Source: Oceanococcus sp041625325 (GTDB lineage Bacteria; Pseudomonadota; Gammaproteobacteria; Nevskiales; Oceanococcaceae). Taken from it: a DNA stretch of 12,311 nt. Below, in pieces: positions 1-7,213 of the stretch. Each line of letters opens with the position of its first letter. Within the stretch, counting starts at the first letter, position 1. A model generated the notes under the pieces. It was not told where the DNA came from. It made no database searches and worked only from the letters and a program-made list of their open reading frames with translations. The stretch is taken from positions 1 through 12,311 of the forward strand of contig JBFJTN010000096.1 of NCBI GenBank assembly GCA_041625325.1, in the 5' to 3' direction. A program made the position numbers and the translations under genes.

Positions 1-1670
1 CGGTAAAAGGCCTCGTCGTCGCAGCCCCCGGCCAGGCGGTCCAGGCAGCAGCGGGCCGCACGCAGCCAGCTCCAGCCCACCGCGACGATGCTGAACAGGC
101 GGGTATATTCCACCGCGGCGCCACCCACTTCGTCGGGGTTCTTCGCGCCCTGCGCCGCCAGCCAGCCGGTGGCCTGCTGCAGCGAATCGAAGGCCGCCGC
201 CAGCGGTTTGGCGTACGCCGCCAGCTGTTCATCGGATCCGGCGGCCTGCAGTTCCTCGCCGACCATGGCGAAGAAGGTCTTGACCGCACGCCCGCCCTTC
301 AGGCTCAGCTTGCGGCCCACCAGGTCCAGCGACTGGATACCATTGGTGCCCTCGTAGATCTGGCTGATGCGGGCGTCGCGGACAAATTGTTCGACCCCGT
401 GCTCGCAGATGTAGCCGTGACCACCGTAGACCTGCACCGCCAGGTTGGCCGCGGCCGAGCCTTCATCGGTGAAGAAGGACTTGGCGACCGGGGTCATCAG
501 GCCCAGCAGGTCTTCGGCCTTCTCCCGCTCGGCCGGGTCCGGGTGGCGCTGGGCGATGTCCAGCTGCAGGGCGATGAATCCGCTGAGCGCGCGCGCGCCT
601 TCGGTGAAACTGCGCATGGTCAGAAGCATGCGGCGAATGTCGGCATGCACGATCAGGGGATCGGCCGCCTTGTCTGGCGCTTTCGGCCCGCTCAGCGAGC
701 GGCCCTGAATCCGGTCCTTGGCGTAGGCCGCGGCGTTCTGGTAGGCCAGTTCCGCCGAGCCCAGGCCTTCGACGGCGACGCCCAGGCGCGCGGCGTTCAT
801 CATGGTGAACATGGCCTTGAGGCCTTCGTTCTCCTTGCCGACCAGATAGCCCGTGGCGCCCTCGAATTCGAGCACGCAGGTGGCCGAGGCCCGGATACCC
901 ATCTTGTGCTCTATGGACTGGACCTGCACCGCATTGCGCTCGCCCAGGCTGCCGTCGTCATGGACCATGAACTTGGGCACGATGAACAGGGAGATGCCCT
1001 TGGTCCCGGCCGGCGCGCCGGGCAGCTTGGCCAGCACCAGGTGGATGATGTTCTCGGCCATGCCGTGGTCGCCGGCGGAAATGAAGATCTTGTTGCCGCT
1101 GATCCGGTAGCTGCCGTCGCCGGCCGGTTCGGCGCGGGTACGGATCATGCCCAGATCGGTGCCGGCGTGGGATTCCGTCAGATTCATGGTGCCGGTCCAC
1201 TCGCCGGTGGTCAGCTTGGGCAGGAATTTCTGCTTGATCTCGTCGCTGGCCCAGTGCTCCACCGCGCTGTGGGCGCCGTCGGTCAGGGTCGGATACATGA
1301 ACCAGGAATGGTTGGCCGCGGTGAAGATCTCGTTGACCATGAATCGCAGCAGCTGCGGCATGCCCATGCCGCCGAAATCGGGGTCGCAGGACAGGCCGGC
1401 CCAGCCGCCTTCGACATAGGCCTGATAGGCCTCGGTGAAGCCTTCCGGCACGATGACATTGCCGTCTACCAGGCGGCAGCCCTGCTCGTCACCGCTCTGA
1501 TTCAGGGGGTGCACCACATCTTCCGCCAGCCGGGCGCATTCATCATAGATGGCGGAAATCGTCTCCGCGTCCGCGTCGGCATAGCCCAGGGTCTCGCGCA
1601 GGCTGGCGAAGTCCAGCAGTTCGTTGGTGACAAAGGACAGGTCGCGCACAGGCGCTTTGTAACTCGGCAT
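1..1670 (-). CDS. Acyl-CoA dehydrogenase, DmdC/FadE5-like long form (3' end cut off)
   Basis: This is a flavin-dependent acyl-CoA dehydrogenase that oxidises an acyl-CoA to the 2,3-enoyl-CoA in the cytoplasm and passes electrons to ETF. The ATG at 1670 starts MPSYKAPVRDLSFVTNELL, the usual N-terminus of the roughly 600-residue 'acyl-CoA dehydrogenase C-terminal domain' group that includes DmdC (3-methylmercaptopropionyl-CoA dehydrogenase). About 556 residues are present, so only the last 40 or so should be missing. Visible motifs are PDFGGMGMP, NLTESHAGTDLG (T165-E166-S167, FAD/substrate region), QVYGGHGYICEHGVEQ and RISQIYEGTNGIQ. Glu440 in YEGTNG matches the catalytic base of this subgroup. 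The extra C-terminal domain begins near residue 460. The exact substrate cannot be read from sequence: medium- or long-chain acyl-CoA and 3-methylmercaptopropionyl-CoA are both possible. The gene is divergent from the diguanylate cyclase, with a palindrome between them. The family is certain, the substrate is not. Confidence 0.95.
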   Translation of the reverse strand, partial: MPSYKAPVRDLSFVTNELLDFASLRETLGYADADAETISAIYDECARLAEDVVHPLNQSGDEQGCRLVDGNVIVPEGFTEAYQAYVEGGWAGLSCDPDFGGMGMPQLLRFMVNEIFTAANHSWFMYPTLTDGAHSAVEHWASDEIKQKFLPKLTTGEWTGTMNLTESHAGTDLGMIRTRAEPAGDGSYRISGNKIFISAGDHGMAENIIHLVLAKLPGAPAGTKGISLFIVPKFMVHDDGSLGERNAVQVQSIEHKMGIRASATCVLEFEGATGYLVGKENEGLKAMFTMMNAARLGVAVEGLGSAELAYQNAAAYAKDRIQGRSLSGPKAPDKAADPLIVHADIRRMLLTMRSFTEGARALSGFIALQLDIAQRHPDPAEREKAEDLLGLMTPVAKSFFTDEGSAAANLAVQVYGGHGYICEHGVEQFVRDARISQIYEGTNGIQSLDLVGRKLSLKGGRAVKTFFAMVGEELQAAGSDEQLAAYAKPLAAAFDSLQQATGWLAAQGAKNPDEVGGAAVEYTRLFSIVAVGWSWLRAARCCLDRLAGGCDDEAFY

Positions 1671-1730
1671 CAGTCGAATCCTGAAAAAAACGGGGGGAGC
1701 CGGATAGTCTGACGGCTGTGCCCCCAAATG

Positions 1731-1750
1731 TCCATACGCAGGCGTATGGA
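1731..1750. promoter_or_regulatory. 20-bp palindrome between divergent genes, candidate operator
   Basis: The sequence TCCATACGC-AG-GCGTATGGA has two perfect 9-base arms around a 2-base centre. It lies 60 bases upstream of the acyl-CoA dehydrogenase ATG and 65 bases upstream of the diguanylate cyclase ATG. Its length and symmetry suit a dimeric helix-turn-helix repressor of the TetR or GntR type, which often controls acyl-CoA dehydrogenases. A TTTACA hexamer on the minus strand (1775-1770) could be a -35, but I found no good -10 at the right distance. The palindrome is directly visible; the operator role is inferred. Confidence 0.5.
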
Positions 1751-1815
1751 GGTTTTGCGAAATCGGCTGTGTAAACTGGTGTCATGTCTACCTCCCTGGC
1801 GGGATTCCTGCCGTC

Positions 1816-3267
1816 ATGAGCCTGCCGATCAGGCGCTTCCTGCCCCAGCTTGGCGGTCTGCTGCTGGGTCTGCTCGGCGGCGTCTGGCTGATCGAGAGCT
1901 ATGTGGCCCAGACCCAGATCGCAGCGCAGCAGGAGGAGCGTGAGTGGGTCCTGGCGCAGGCCTCCGGCCTGCGGGCCCGGCTGGAACAGTCGCTCAGCGC
2001 CACCGCCTACCTGGCCCAGGGCCTGGTGGGTTTCCTGCGCGCGGTGGAGGAGCCGGTCCCCGAGCAGATCCAGACCGCGCTGGGCACCATCGCGGAAGGG
2101 GACAGCAAGATCCGCAACATCGGCCTGGCGCCGGACAATGTGCTGCGCTTCGTGCACCCGCTGGCCGGCAACGAGGCGGCACTGGGGCTGCGCTATGCCG
2201 ACAATCCGGCGCAGTGGCCCAGCGTGGAGCTGGCCATACAGCGGCGCAGTTCGGTGCTGGCGGGGCCAGTGGATCTGGTCCAGGGCGGTCGTGCGGTGAT
2301 TAACCGCACTCCGGTTTTCCGAGAGGACGGCAGCTACTGGGGCATCATATCGGTGGTCATAGACCTGGCTGAACTGCTGCGCGACGCGCAGGTGACCGAG
2401 CAGGCGCGGGAACTGGATGTGGCCCTGAAAAGCGCGCTGGCGGTCAGCCGGGGCAATGGCTGGATCCTGCCCCCGGTGGCCGGGCTGGCCGAAGACGGCT
2501 TCCAGCTTGCGATCAGCGTGCCCGGTGGCCAGTGGTGGCTGTATGCGCGTCCGCGCGGGGGCTGGCATCCATTCACCGGCTTGCTGTGGACCACGCGCGC
2601 CCTGCTGTTCACCCTGCTGCTCCTGCTGGTGGGGTTCCTGCTGCTGCTGATCCGGTCCCTGGCGCGCAGCCGTGATCTGGCCACGCGCCTGAGCGAGGCC
2701 AACAGCAAGCTGTCCAGCAACAATGAAACCCTCCAGTACCTGGCCCGCTTCGATCCGCTGACCAACCTGCCGAACCGGCGCTATTTCGACGAGACCCTGG
2801 CCCAGAGCTGGGCCACCTGCGGGCGCCACAAGCTGCCGCTGTCGATCCTGATGGTTGACGTCGACCACTTCAAGGCGGTGAACGATGAGCATGGGCATGC
2901 CACCGGTGATCGCTGCCTGGAGCGGGTGGCGACCCTGCTGCTGAGCTGCCTGCAGCGCAGTGACGATTTCGCCGCCCGTTACGGGGGCGAGGAGTTCGTC
3001 GTGCTGTCTCCCGGCGCGGACCCGACGCAGGCGCTGGCCCTGGCCGAGAAGATTCGGCGGGCCATTGCCGGCACCCTGATCCTGCCGGAAGATGGCGACT
3101 GGGAACGCAGTTTCCGGATCACCGCCAGCGTCGGCGTCGCCACCCACATGCCCGGGGAACCGGATTCCGCCGCCGAGGTCTGTCGTGATGCCGATCAGGC
3201 GCTGTATATCGCCAAACGGGCCGGCCGCAATCGGGTGGTCCACGCGCTGGCGAATCCGGACGCCTGA
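1816..3267 (+). CDS. Membrane diguanylate cyclase with periplasmic CHASE-type sensor and GGDEF domain
   Basis: This protein makes cyclic di-GMP from two GTP at the inner membrane in response to an unknown periplasmic signal. Its 483 residues run: TM1 at about 10-28; a periplasmic CHASE-like domain at about 45-190 (GGRAVINRTPVF followed by DGSYWGIISVVID); TM2 at about 260-282; a short linking helix at 283-310; GGDEF domain at about 311-478. The GGDEF domain begins with DPLTNLPNRR and has the metal site MVDVDHFKAVND. The active-site loop is GGEEF (390-394), a functional variant. An RxxD product-inhibition site (R381-S-D-D384) sits exactly five residues before it, so feedback inhibition by c-di-GMP is expected. 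The ATG at 1816 is the only plausible start in frame although its ribosome binding site is weak. It is divergent from the acyl-CoA dehydrogenase and followed by an inverted repeat. The sensor family is assigned from motifs alone and is less sure than GGDEF. Confidence 0.9.
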   Translation: MSLPIRRFLPQLGGLLLGLLGGVWLIESYVAQTQIAAQQEEREWVLAQASGLRARLEQSLSATAYLAQGLVGFLRAVEEPVPEQIQTALGTIAEGDSKIRNIGLAPDNVLRFVHPLAGNEAALGLRYADNPAQWPSVELAIQRRSSVLAGPVDLVQGGRAVINRTPVFREDGSYWGIISVVIDLAELLRDAQVTEQARELDVALKSALAVSRGNGWILPPVAGLAEDGFQLAISVPGGQWWLYARPRGGWHPFTGLLWTTRALLFTLLLLLVGFLLLLIRSLARSRDLATRLSEANSKLSSNNETLQYLARFDPLTNLPNRRYFDETLAQSWATCGRHKLPLSILMVDVDHFKAVNDEHGHATGDRCLERVATLLLSCLQRSDDFAARYGGEEFVVLSPGADPTQALALAEKIRRAIAGTLILPEDGDWERSFRITASVGVATHMPGEPDSAAEVCRDADQALYIAKRAGRNRVVHALANPDA

Positions 3268-3293
3268 AGCGGCATACGATCGGTCGAATTATT

Positions 3294-3329
3294 CGATAGA
3301 AATTGGCGAAACTTTGCGCTTTTCTATCG
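3294..3329. repeat. Inverted repeat downstream of the GGDEF gene and upstream of the YceI gene
   Basis: Arms CGATAGAAA (3294-3302) and TTTCTATCG (3321-3329) are perfect 9-base reverse complements separated by 18 bases. The stretch is noticeably more AT-rich than its surroundings. It starts 27 bases after the GGDEF stop and lies about 123 bases before the YceI start. No U-tract follows, so it is not a standard intrinsic terminator. A widely spaced operator or a leader hairpin for the YceI/b561 pair is possible. Confidence 0.4.
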
Positions 3330-3441
3330 CGCCGCTGGCGATTGCAATAGCCTGCATGCGATGCCAGTACCAAGGGATCGGCGGCCGCAGTGCCGCTGCC
3401 CGGATGTCATAAGCCTTTCCTCAGAGCGGCGCGCCCGCGCC

Positions 3442-3447
3442 AAGGAG
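3442..3447 (+). promoter_or_regulatory. Ribosome binding site that fixes the YceI lipoprotein start
   Basis: AAGGAG ends five bases before the ATG at 3453. This favours 3453 over the longer in-frame start at 3390, which would also bury the lipoprotein signal peptide behind 21 extra residues. Confidence 0.75.
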
Positions 3448-3452
3448 TCTCC

Positions 3453-4184
3453 ATGTCCGATGTTCGCCCACGCCTGTCCCGCCCCGCAGCCCTGATCGGC
3501 GCCGTTGCCACCGCCCTGCTGCTGGCCAGCTGCTCCCAGACCCCGCCTACAACCGGGGGGCCGGCGCCGGCCGCCGCCGCACCGGCCCCGACGATCAGCG
3601 CCCCCGCGGGCGCCTATGTGATGGACCGCAACCATGCCAGCCTGCAGTTCCAGGTCACCCATCTGGGTCTGGCGCCCTATGTGATGCGTTTCGTCGATTT
3701 CGATGTCAGCCTGCAACTCGACCCCCAGGACCATGCCAACTCCTCGGTGCAGGTGCGCATCAATCCGGCCTCCGTGCGCAGCGACCATGATCCGGAGCGC
3801 TACCAGGCGACCCACAAGAGCTCGCCGTTCAGGAGTTTCGACGAGGATCTGGCGCAGAGCCCCAAGTTCCTCAATGCCTCGGAGCATCCTGAAATCCTGT
3901 TCCGCTCCACCCGGGTCGAGCCGATGGCGGACGGCCGCCTGCGGGTGGATGGCGAGCTGAGCCTGCTGGGTCAGACCCATCCCGTCCGCCTGGAGGCCAC
4001 GGTCACCGGTTCCGCGGCCGCCCATCCCTTCACCAAGAAGGGCGCGATCGGCTTCAGCGCCAGCGGCAGCTTTGAACGCTCGCGCTTCGGCATGACTCAT
4101 CTGGTCGAGCCGCCGCTGGTCAGTGACACGGTGACGCTGCGCTTCAACGGGGAGTTCCAGAAGGCTGATCAGCCGGCCCCGTGA
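3453..4184 (+). CDS. YceI-family periplasmic lipoprotein
   Basis: The product is 243 residues. The N-terminus is a lipoprotein signal: Arg-containing n-region, hydrophobic stretch at 12-25, and lipobox LASC with Cys27 as the lipidation site. A Pro/Ala/Thr-rich linker (about 28-52) leads to a YceI domain at about 54-235. That domain begins AYVMDRNHASLQFQVTHLG and contains the typical SVRSDHDPER and KSSPFRSFDEDL segments and the late FSASGSFERSRFGM block. YceI proteins are lipocalin-like beta-barrels that bind polyisoprenoid-type lipids such as ubiquinone precursors; this family knowledge fits a role beside a cytochrome b561. The downstream b561-YceI gene starts inside its stop codon (GTGA), so the two are translationally coupled. 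Soluble E. coli YceI is not a lipoprotein, so the membrane anchor is a difference. The ligand is unknown. Confidence 0.92.
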   Translation: MSDVRPRLSRPAALIGAVATALLLASCSQTPPTTGGPAPAAAAPAPTISAPAGAYVMDRNHASLQFQVTHLGLAPYVMRFVDFDVSLQLDPQDHANSSVQVRINPASVRSDHDPERYQATHKSSPFRSFDEDLAQSPKFLNASEHPEILFRSTRVEPMADGRLRVDGELSLLGQTHPVRLEATVTGSAAAHPFTKKGAIGFSASGSFERSRFGMTHLVEPPLVSDTVTLRFNGEFQKADQPAP

Positions 4185-5395
4185 GCAGGGCATCGAGCCG
4201 CTACGACGGCGTCGCGATCCTGCTGCACTGGGGGATCGCGATCGCCATCATCGCCAGTTTCGGGCTTGGCTGGTGGATGCACGAGGCCTTCGAGGAAACC
4301 GGAGCCAATGCGCGCGTCATCGCGGTCTTCCAGATTCACAAGTCCCTGGGCCTGAGCATTCTGGCGCTGAGCCTGCTGCGACTGGTCTGGCGCCTGCTGC
4401 ACCGGCCGCCGGCCCCGCCGCCCATGCCGGCCTGGCAGCGGCAGGCCGCGCAGGCGGTCCACTGGCTGCTTTACGGCCTGATGCTGGCCGTGCCGCTGAG
4501 CGGCTGGTTCTATGTGTCCACCCAGTGGCGGGGCAGCGAGCCGCTGAATATCCCGACCCTGTGGTTCGGCCAGTTCGAGGTGCCCCACCTGTTCGGCCTG
4601 AATCAGGCCCTGGATGCGCGGCGCCAGCAGCTGTCCGGCTGGGGCCTGACCGCGCACGCCTGGCTGGCCTGGACGACGGCCGGGCTGTTGCTGCTGCATG
4701 TCGCCGCGGCGCTCAAGCATCACTGGTGGAACCGGGACGACACCCTGACGCGCATGCTGCCGCGCTGGCCGCTCGTCCGTCGTCGCCAGCTGATCCGGCT
4801 GGCCGGCGTGACCGCGCTGCTCGGGGGGCTGGTCCTCGCCTGGACCCTGCTGCTGAGCCCGGACCCGGCCGCGCCCCGGTCCATCGGCAGCCTGCCGGAA
4901 AGCGACTGGCAGGTGCTGCCCGACAGCGAGATCGTGTTTGCCGGTGAACATGCGGGCCAGGCCTTTCGCGGACGCTTCACCCGCTGGCGCGCGGGCCTGC
5001 AGTTCGACCCGGCGGCCCCGCAGCAGGCGCGGATTCGCGCCGATATCGAGACCGCTTCGGCGCGCGACGGTGATCGCCTGCACGAGGAGACCCTGCCGCA
5101 ACAGGAGTGGTTCGATAGCGCCCGTTACCCGCTGGCCCGCTTCGACAGCGAGTCGGTGGCTGCGCTGGGATCAGGCCGTTTCGCCGTGCACGGGCGGCTG
5201 CGCATCAAGGACCGGGATCTGGCGGTGGGTCCGCTGATCATCACCTTGCAGGAGGACAGGCTCAGCCTTCGCGGGGCGCTGACACTCAGCCGGCGCGAGG
5301 CGAATCTGGGCATGGACTCGGATCCCGATGGCCAGTACGTCAGCGATGCCATCGCCGTGGAAGTCCAGTTGCAGGCGCAGCCCGCCCGCCCCTGA
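4181..5395 (+). CDS. Cytochrome b561 (CybB/YceJ-like) fused to a C-terminal YceI domain
   Basis: This 404-residue membrane protein uses a GTG start that overlaps the YceI stop. Residues about 12-178 form a four-helix dihaem cytochrome b561 (helices at about 12-32, 50-70, 92-112 and 158-178). Candidate haem ligands are H16, H53, H159 and H173; the 14-residue spacing of the last two matches E. coli CybB. A basic cytoplasmic loop (RRR at 200-202) precedes a fifth helix at about 207-225, which should place residues 240-398 in the periplasm. Those residues form a second YceI-like domain (SDWQVLPDSEIVFAGEH, QQEWFDSARYPLARFDS, HGRLRIKDRDLAVG). E. coli has yceJ and yceI as separate neighbours; here they are joined, with an additional YceI lipoprotein upstream. 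The likely job is quinol-linked electron transfer with a lipid-binding partner. The redox partner and substrate are inferred, not visible. Confidence 0.92.
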   Translation: MSRASSRYDGVAILLHWGIAIAIIASFGLGWWMHEAFEETGANARVIAVFQIHKSLGLSILALSLLRLVWRLLHRPPAPPPMPAWQRQAAQAVHWLLYGLMLAVPLSGWFYVSTQWRGSEPLNIPTLWFGQFEVPHLFGLNQALDARRQQLSGWGLTAHAWLAWTTAGLLLLHVAAALKHHWWNRDDTLTRMLPRWPLVRRRQLIRLAGVTALLGGLVLAWTLLLSPDPAAPRSIGSLPESDWQVLPDSEIVFAGEHAGQAFRGRFTRWRAGLQFDPAAPQQARIRADIETASARDGDRLHEETLPQQEWFDSARYPLARFDSESVAALGSGRFAVHGRLRIKDRDLAVGPLIITLQEDRLSLRGALTLSRREANLGMDSDPDGQYVSDAIAVEVQLQAQPARP

Positions 5396-5407
5396 GCCAC
5401 GGCCGGG

Positions 5408-6247
5408 TCAGGCCAGCAGGGAGGCGATGTGCGAGAGCAGTTCGTTGAGGGCGTCGCGCGGACTGCTGAAGTTCTTGTCCGGCCAGACGTGGTCGCGGAC
5501 GTAGACGCGCATTTCGCCCTCGACCGGCCGGTCCGGATGACCACGGGTCATCAGCAGGGAGGTCTGGCTTGACTTGCGCTGCACCTTCAGCGCCACCATC
5601 TCGCCTTCACGGCCGATGGTGAAGTAGCGCACGCGTTCCTCGTCCCGCAGGCGCGCGCGCACCTGGCGCAGCTCGTCCAGGACCTCGGCCCACTCGGCCT
5701 CGAAGGCCATGCGCTTCTCGTCGCGGGCGCTGCTCTGCGAGGCCCGATGGGAGCGGATGCTGCTGATTTTCTGCTCCAGCAGATGCGCCGCTGTGCCTTC
5801 GGTCGCGGCAAACTCGTCGGTGCGGGCCTGCGCGGTTTCTCGACTGGAGACGGGCGCAGGAGCGGGATCCGGCGCTGCTGCGGCTTCGGGGGCGGCCGAC
5901 GCCTCCGCGTCCTCCACCGGCGTCAGCTTGATCAGGCGGGTCGGGTCCGGCGCCTCCATGTGTCGCAGGACCATCCGCCAGCCGGAGATTTCAATCTGGC
6001 TGGCCTGGTCGATGGGGCAGGCCGCGGTGATCCGACGTCCATCGACCAGCACGCCGTTCACGCTGCCCTGGTCGATGATCCAGGGCTTGCCATCGCGCAG
6101 TTCCACCACCGCATGGCGGCGCGACATCGCCGGATTGGGGATGACAATGTCATTGTCCGGATTGCGGCCGAGGCTCAATGCGCCCTTTTCCAGGGTGACT
6201 TGCCCCGCAATCTGCCCCCGGGCGTCGCGAAGGGTGATTTCCCACAT
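5408..6247 (-). CDS. FHA-domain protein with coiled coil and uncharacterised C-terminal domain
   Basis: This is a 279-residue, apparently cytoplasmic protein with no signal peptide or membrane helix. An FHA domain occupies about 5-95 and keeps the phosphothreonine-binding residues: G27-R28 (LGRNPDNDIVI), S42-R-R-H45 and N64-G65. It should therefore bind a Thr-phosphorylated partner, although no Ser/Thr kinase lies in this window. An Ala/Pro/Glu-rich linker (about 112-145) and a charged helix likely to form a coiled coil (about 175-205) lead to a C-terminal block at 206-279 (YFTIGREGEMVALKVQRK, then VYVRDHVWPDKNF), which I do not recognise. It is on the same strand as the M48/SH3/cyclase/TetR genes but separated by 123 bases, so it may have its own promoter. 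It converges on the b561-YceI gene with 12 bases between stops. The start codon has no strong ribosome binding site. Confidence 0.88.
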   Translation of the reverse strand: MWEITLRDARGQIAGQVTLEKGALSLGRNPDNDIVIPNPAMSRRHAVVELRDGKPWIIDQGSVNGVLVDGRRITAACPIDQASQIEISGWRMVLRHMEAPDPTRLIKLTPVEDAEASAAPEAAAAPDPAPAPVSSRETAQARTDEFAATEGTAAHLLEQKISSIRSHRASQSSARDEKRMAFEAEWAEVLDELRQVRARLRDEERVRYFTIGREGEMVALKVQRKSSQTSLLMTRGHPDRPVEGEMRVYVRDHVWPDKNFSSPRDALNELLSHIASLLA

Positions 6248-6277
6248 CGTGCTGTGTTGATGATCCGTGTGCCTGTT

Positions 6278-6304
6278 GCCTACATTCTAGCTCTGAATGC
6301 AGGC
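6278..6304. repeat. Imperfect hairpin in the leader of the FHA gene
   Basis: Ten-base arms GCCTACATTC (6278-6287) and GAATGCAGGC (6295-6304) pair with one mismatch around the 7-base loop TAGCTCT. On the minus strand the same bases include TAGAAT (6289-6284), a possible -10 for the FHA gene, but the -35 at the matching position (GTCGCG) is poor. Confidence 0.35.
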
Positions 6305-6309
6305 TGCGC

Positions 6310-6350
6310 GACCCGAGCGGGCTCAAGTCCCGTCGACCGGGTCATTTTTT
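6310..6350 (+). terminator. Hairpin followed by six T on the plus strand, candidate terminator of a small transcript
   Basis: GACCCG (6310-6315) pairs with CGGGTC (6338-6343). An inner CGGG/CCCG stem (6318-6321 and 6329-6332) closes a 7-base loop, and TTTTTT follows at 6345-6350. This is the form of a rho-independent terminator on the plus strand, yet no plus-strand protein gene precedes it: both neighbours are on the minus strand. A weak promoter-like pair TTGATG (6257-6262) and TACATT (6281-6286), 18 bases apart, could start a transcript of about 60 bases. On the minus strand the U-tract is on the wrong side, so it does not terminate the M48 transcript. Confidence 0.35.
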
Positions 6351-6370
6351 CACCGGTGGCCCGGCCGGTG

Positions 6371-7213
6371 CTAATGGGCGAGCCGCCTGAGCTGGGCGGC
6401 GTAACGCGCGGCCCCGTTATCAAGGCGCTCGCCGCCATCATCACCCAGCTGCATCAGGTCCTGATCCAGCCGCTGGACGCGGTCGGCCAGGCGCGGATGG
6501 GTGTCGAACATCAGGGCCAGGCGGCTGTCGTCCGGGTTGAGGCTGTCCAGGGTCTGCAGCGCGGCGAGCAGGCCGTAGGGGTCATAGCCCGCCTTGCGGG
6601 CCAGCCGTGCGCCGGCGCGGTCGGCTCCGAACTCGTCGCCGCGGTCCAGCCCGCGCGAGTAGAGTTCGCGGGTGCCCTCGGCGATCCGGCCCATGGTCTG
6701 CAGGTCCGGCTGCAGGCGTTCGGCCAGGGCCAGACCGGCCTGCCGGCGCAGGCCCTGCAGATGATGGCGTTCTTCGACGTGGCTGATCTCGTGGGCCAGC
6801 ACCCCGGCCAGTTCGGCCTCGTTGCGCAGTTCCAGCAGCAGACCGCGGGTGACAAAAACATAGCCGCCCGGTGCGGCGAAGGCGCCGACATGCGGCGTGT
6901 CCAGGATGCCGAAACGCCACGCCAGTTCGGGCCGCGTGCCTTGCGCGGCGATCCAGCGCCCGACCAGATTGACGTAGCGCTGGGCATCCCGGTCGGCCAG
7001 CAGGGGAGCGGCACCGAGCAGGGTGGCCGCAGCCTGTTCGCCGATCAGGCGTTCCTCTTCCTCATCCGGGCCCAGCAGCGCGGTCCGGGCTTCGCTTGCG
7101 GTGCCCGCCGCCTGGCGATACAGATCGCCGGCGCCGATCTGGTTCATGGTCTCCTCCATCACCGCGCAGGCACTCAGCACGCCTGCCAGGGCGAGAATCA
7201 GCGGACCCCTCAT
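6371..7213 (-). CDS. M48-family zinc metallopeptidase lipoprotein (LoiP-like)
   Basis: The product is a 280-residue envelope protease. The signal peptide ends in a lipobox LSAC, making Cys16 the lipidated residue, so it is probably anchored facing the periplasm. The M48 domain spans about 70-255. The zinc site is H141-E-I-S-H145, with E142 as the catalytic base, and Glu194 in GDEFGADRAG as the likely third ligand. The downstream FDTHPRLADRV motif (H239) is also typical of the family. E. coli relatives LoiP (YggG) and BepA act in outer-membrane protein quality control and salt stress, so a similar role is plausible here. Its ATG overlaps the stop of the SH3-like gene (ATGA), which implies translational coupling. 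No TPR region is present, so it resembles LoiP more than BepA. Its link to a cyclase operon is unusual relative to E. coli. Confidence 0.93.
   Translation of the reverse strand: MRGPLILALAGVLSACAVMEETMNQIGAGDLYRQAAGTASEARTALLGPDEEEERLIGEQAAATLLGAAPLLADRDAQRYVNLVGRWIAAQGTRPELAWRFGILDTPHVGAFAAPGGYVFVTRGLLLELRNEAELAGVLAHEISHVEERHHLQGLRRQAGLALAERLQPDLQTMGRIAEGTRELYSRGLDRGDEFGADRAGARLARKAGYDPYGLLAALQTLDSLNPDDSRLALMFDTHPRLADRVQRLDQDLMQLGDDGGERLDNGAARYAAQLRRLAH

Noticed and set aside
387..1712. Long plus-strand open frame of 441 codons
   Set aside because: It lies wholly antisense to the acyl-CoA dehydrogenase, whose translation is unmistakable; its own product is Gly/His/Gln-rich with no domain. 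It is a shadow of high-GC codon use.
1747..1775. Minus-strand TTTACA as the -35 of the acyl-CoA dehydrogenase promoter
   Set aside because: The hexamer is good, but no acceptable -10 follows at 16-19 bases, so I do not call a promoter.
1543..3243. Minus-strand open frame of 566 codons opposite the GGDEF gene
   Set aside because: It overlaps both the diguanylate cyclase and the acyl-CoA dehydrogenase start and has a Gln/Arg/Pro-rich product without motifs. It is a shadow frame.
6278..6343. tRNA-like remnant: one arm with a 7-base loop and a second resembling a T arm (CGGG-CTCAAGT-CCCG)
   Set aside because: No acceptor stem, D arm or T33-type anticodon loop can be built, and there is no CCA end. 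Two independent hairpins explain it better.
6351..6370. CACCGG/CCGGTG hairpin just after the M48 stop as its terminator
   Set aside because: In the M48 (minus) transcript the run beside the stem is A, not U, so it is not an intrinsic terminator.
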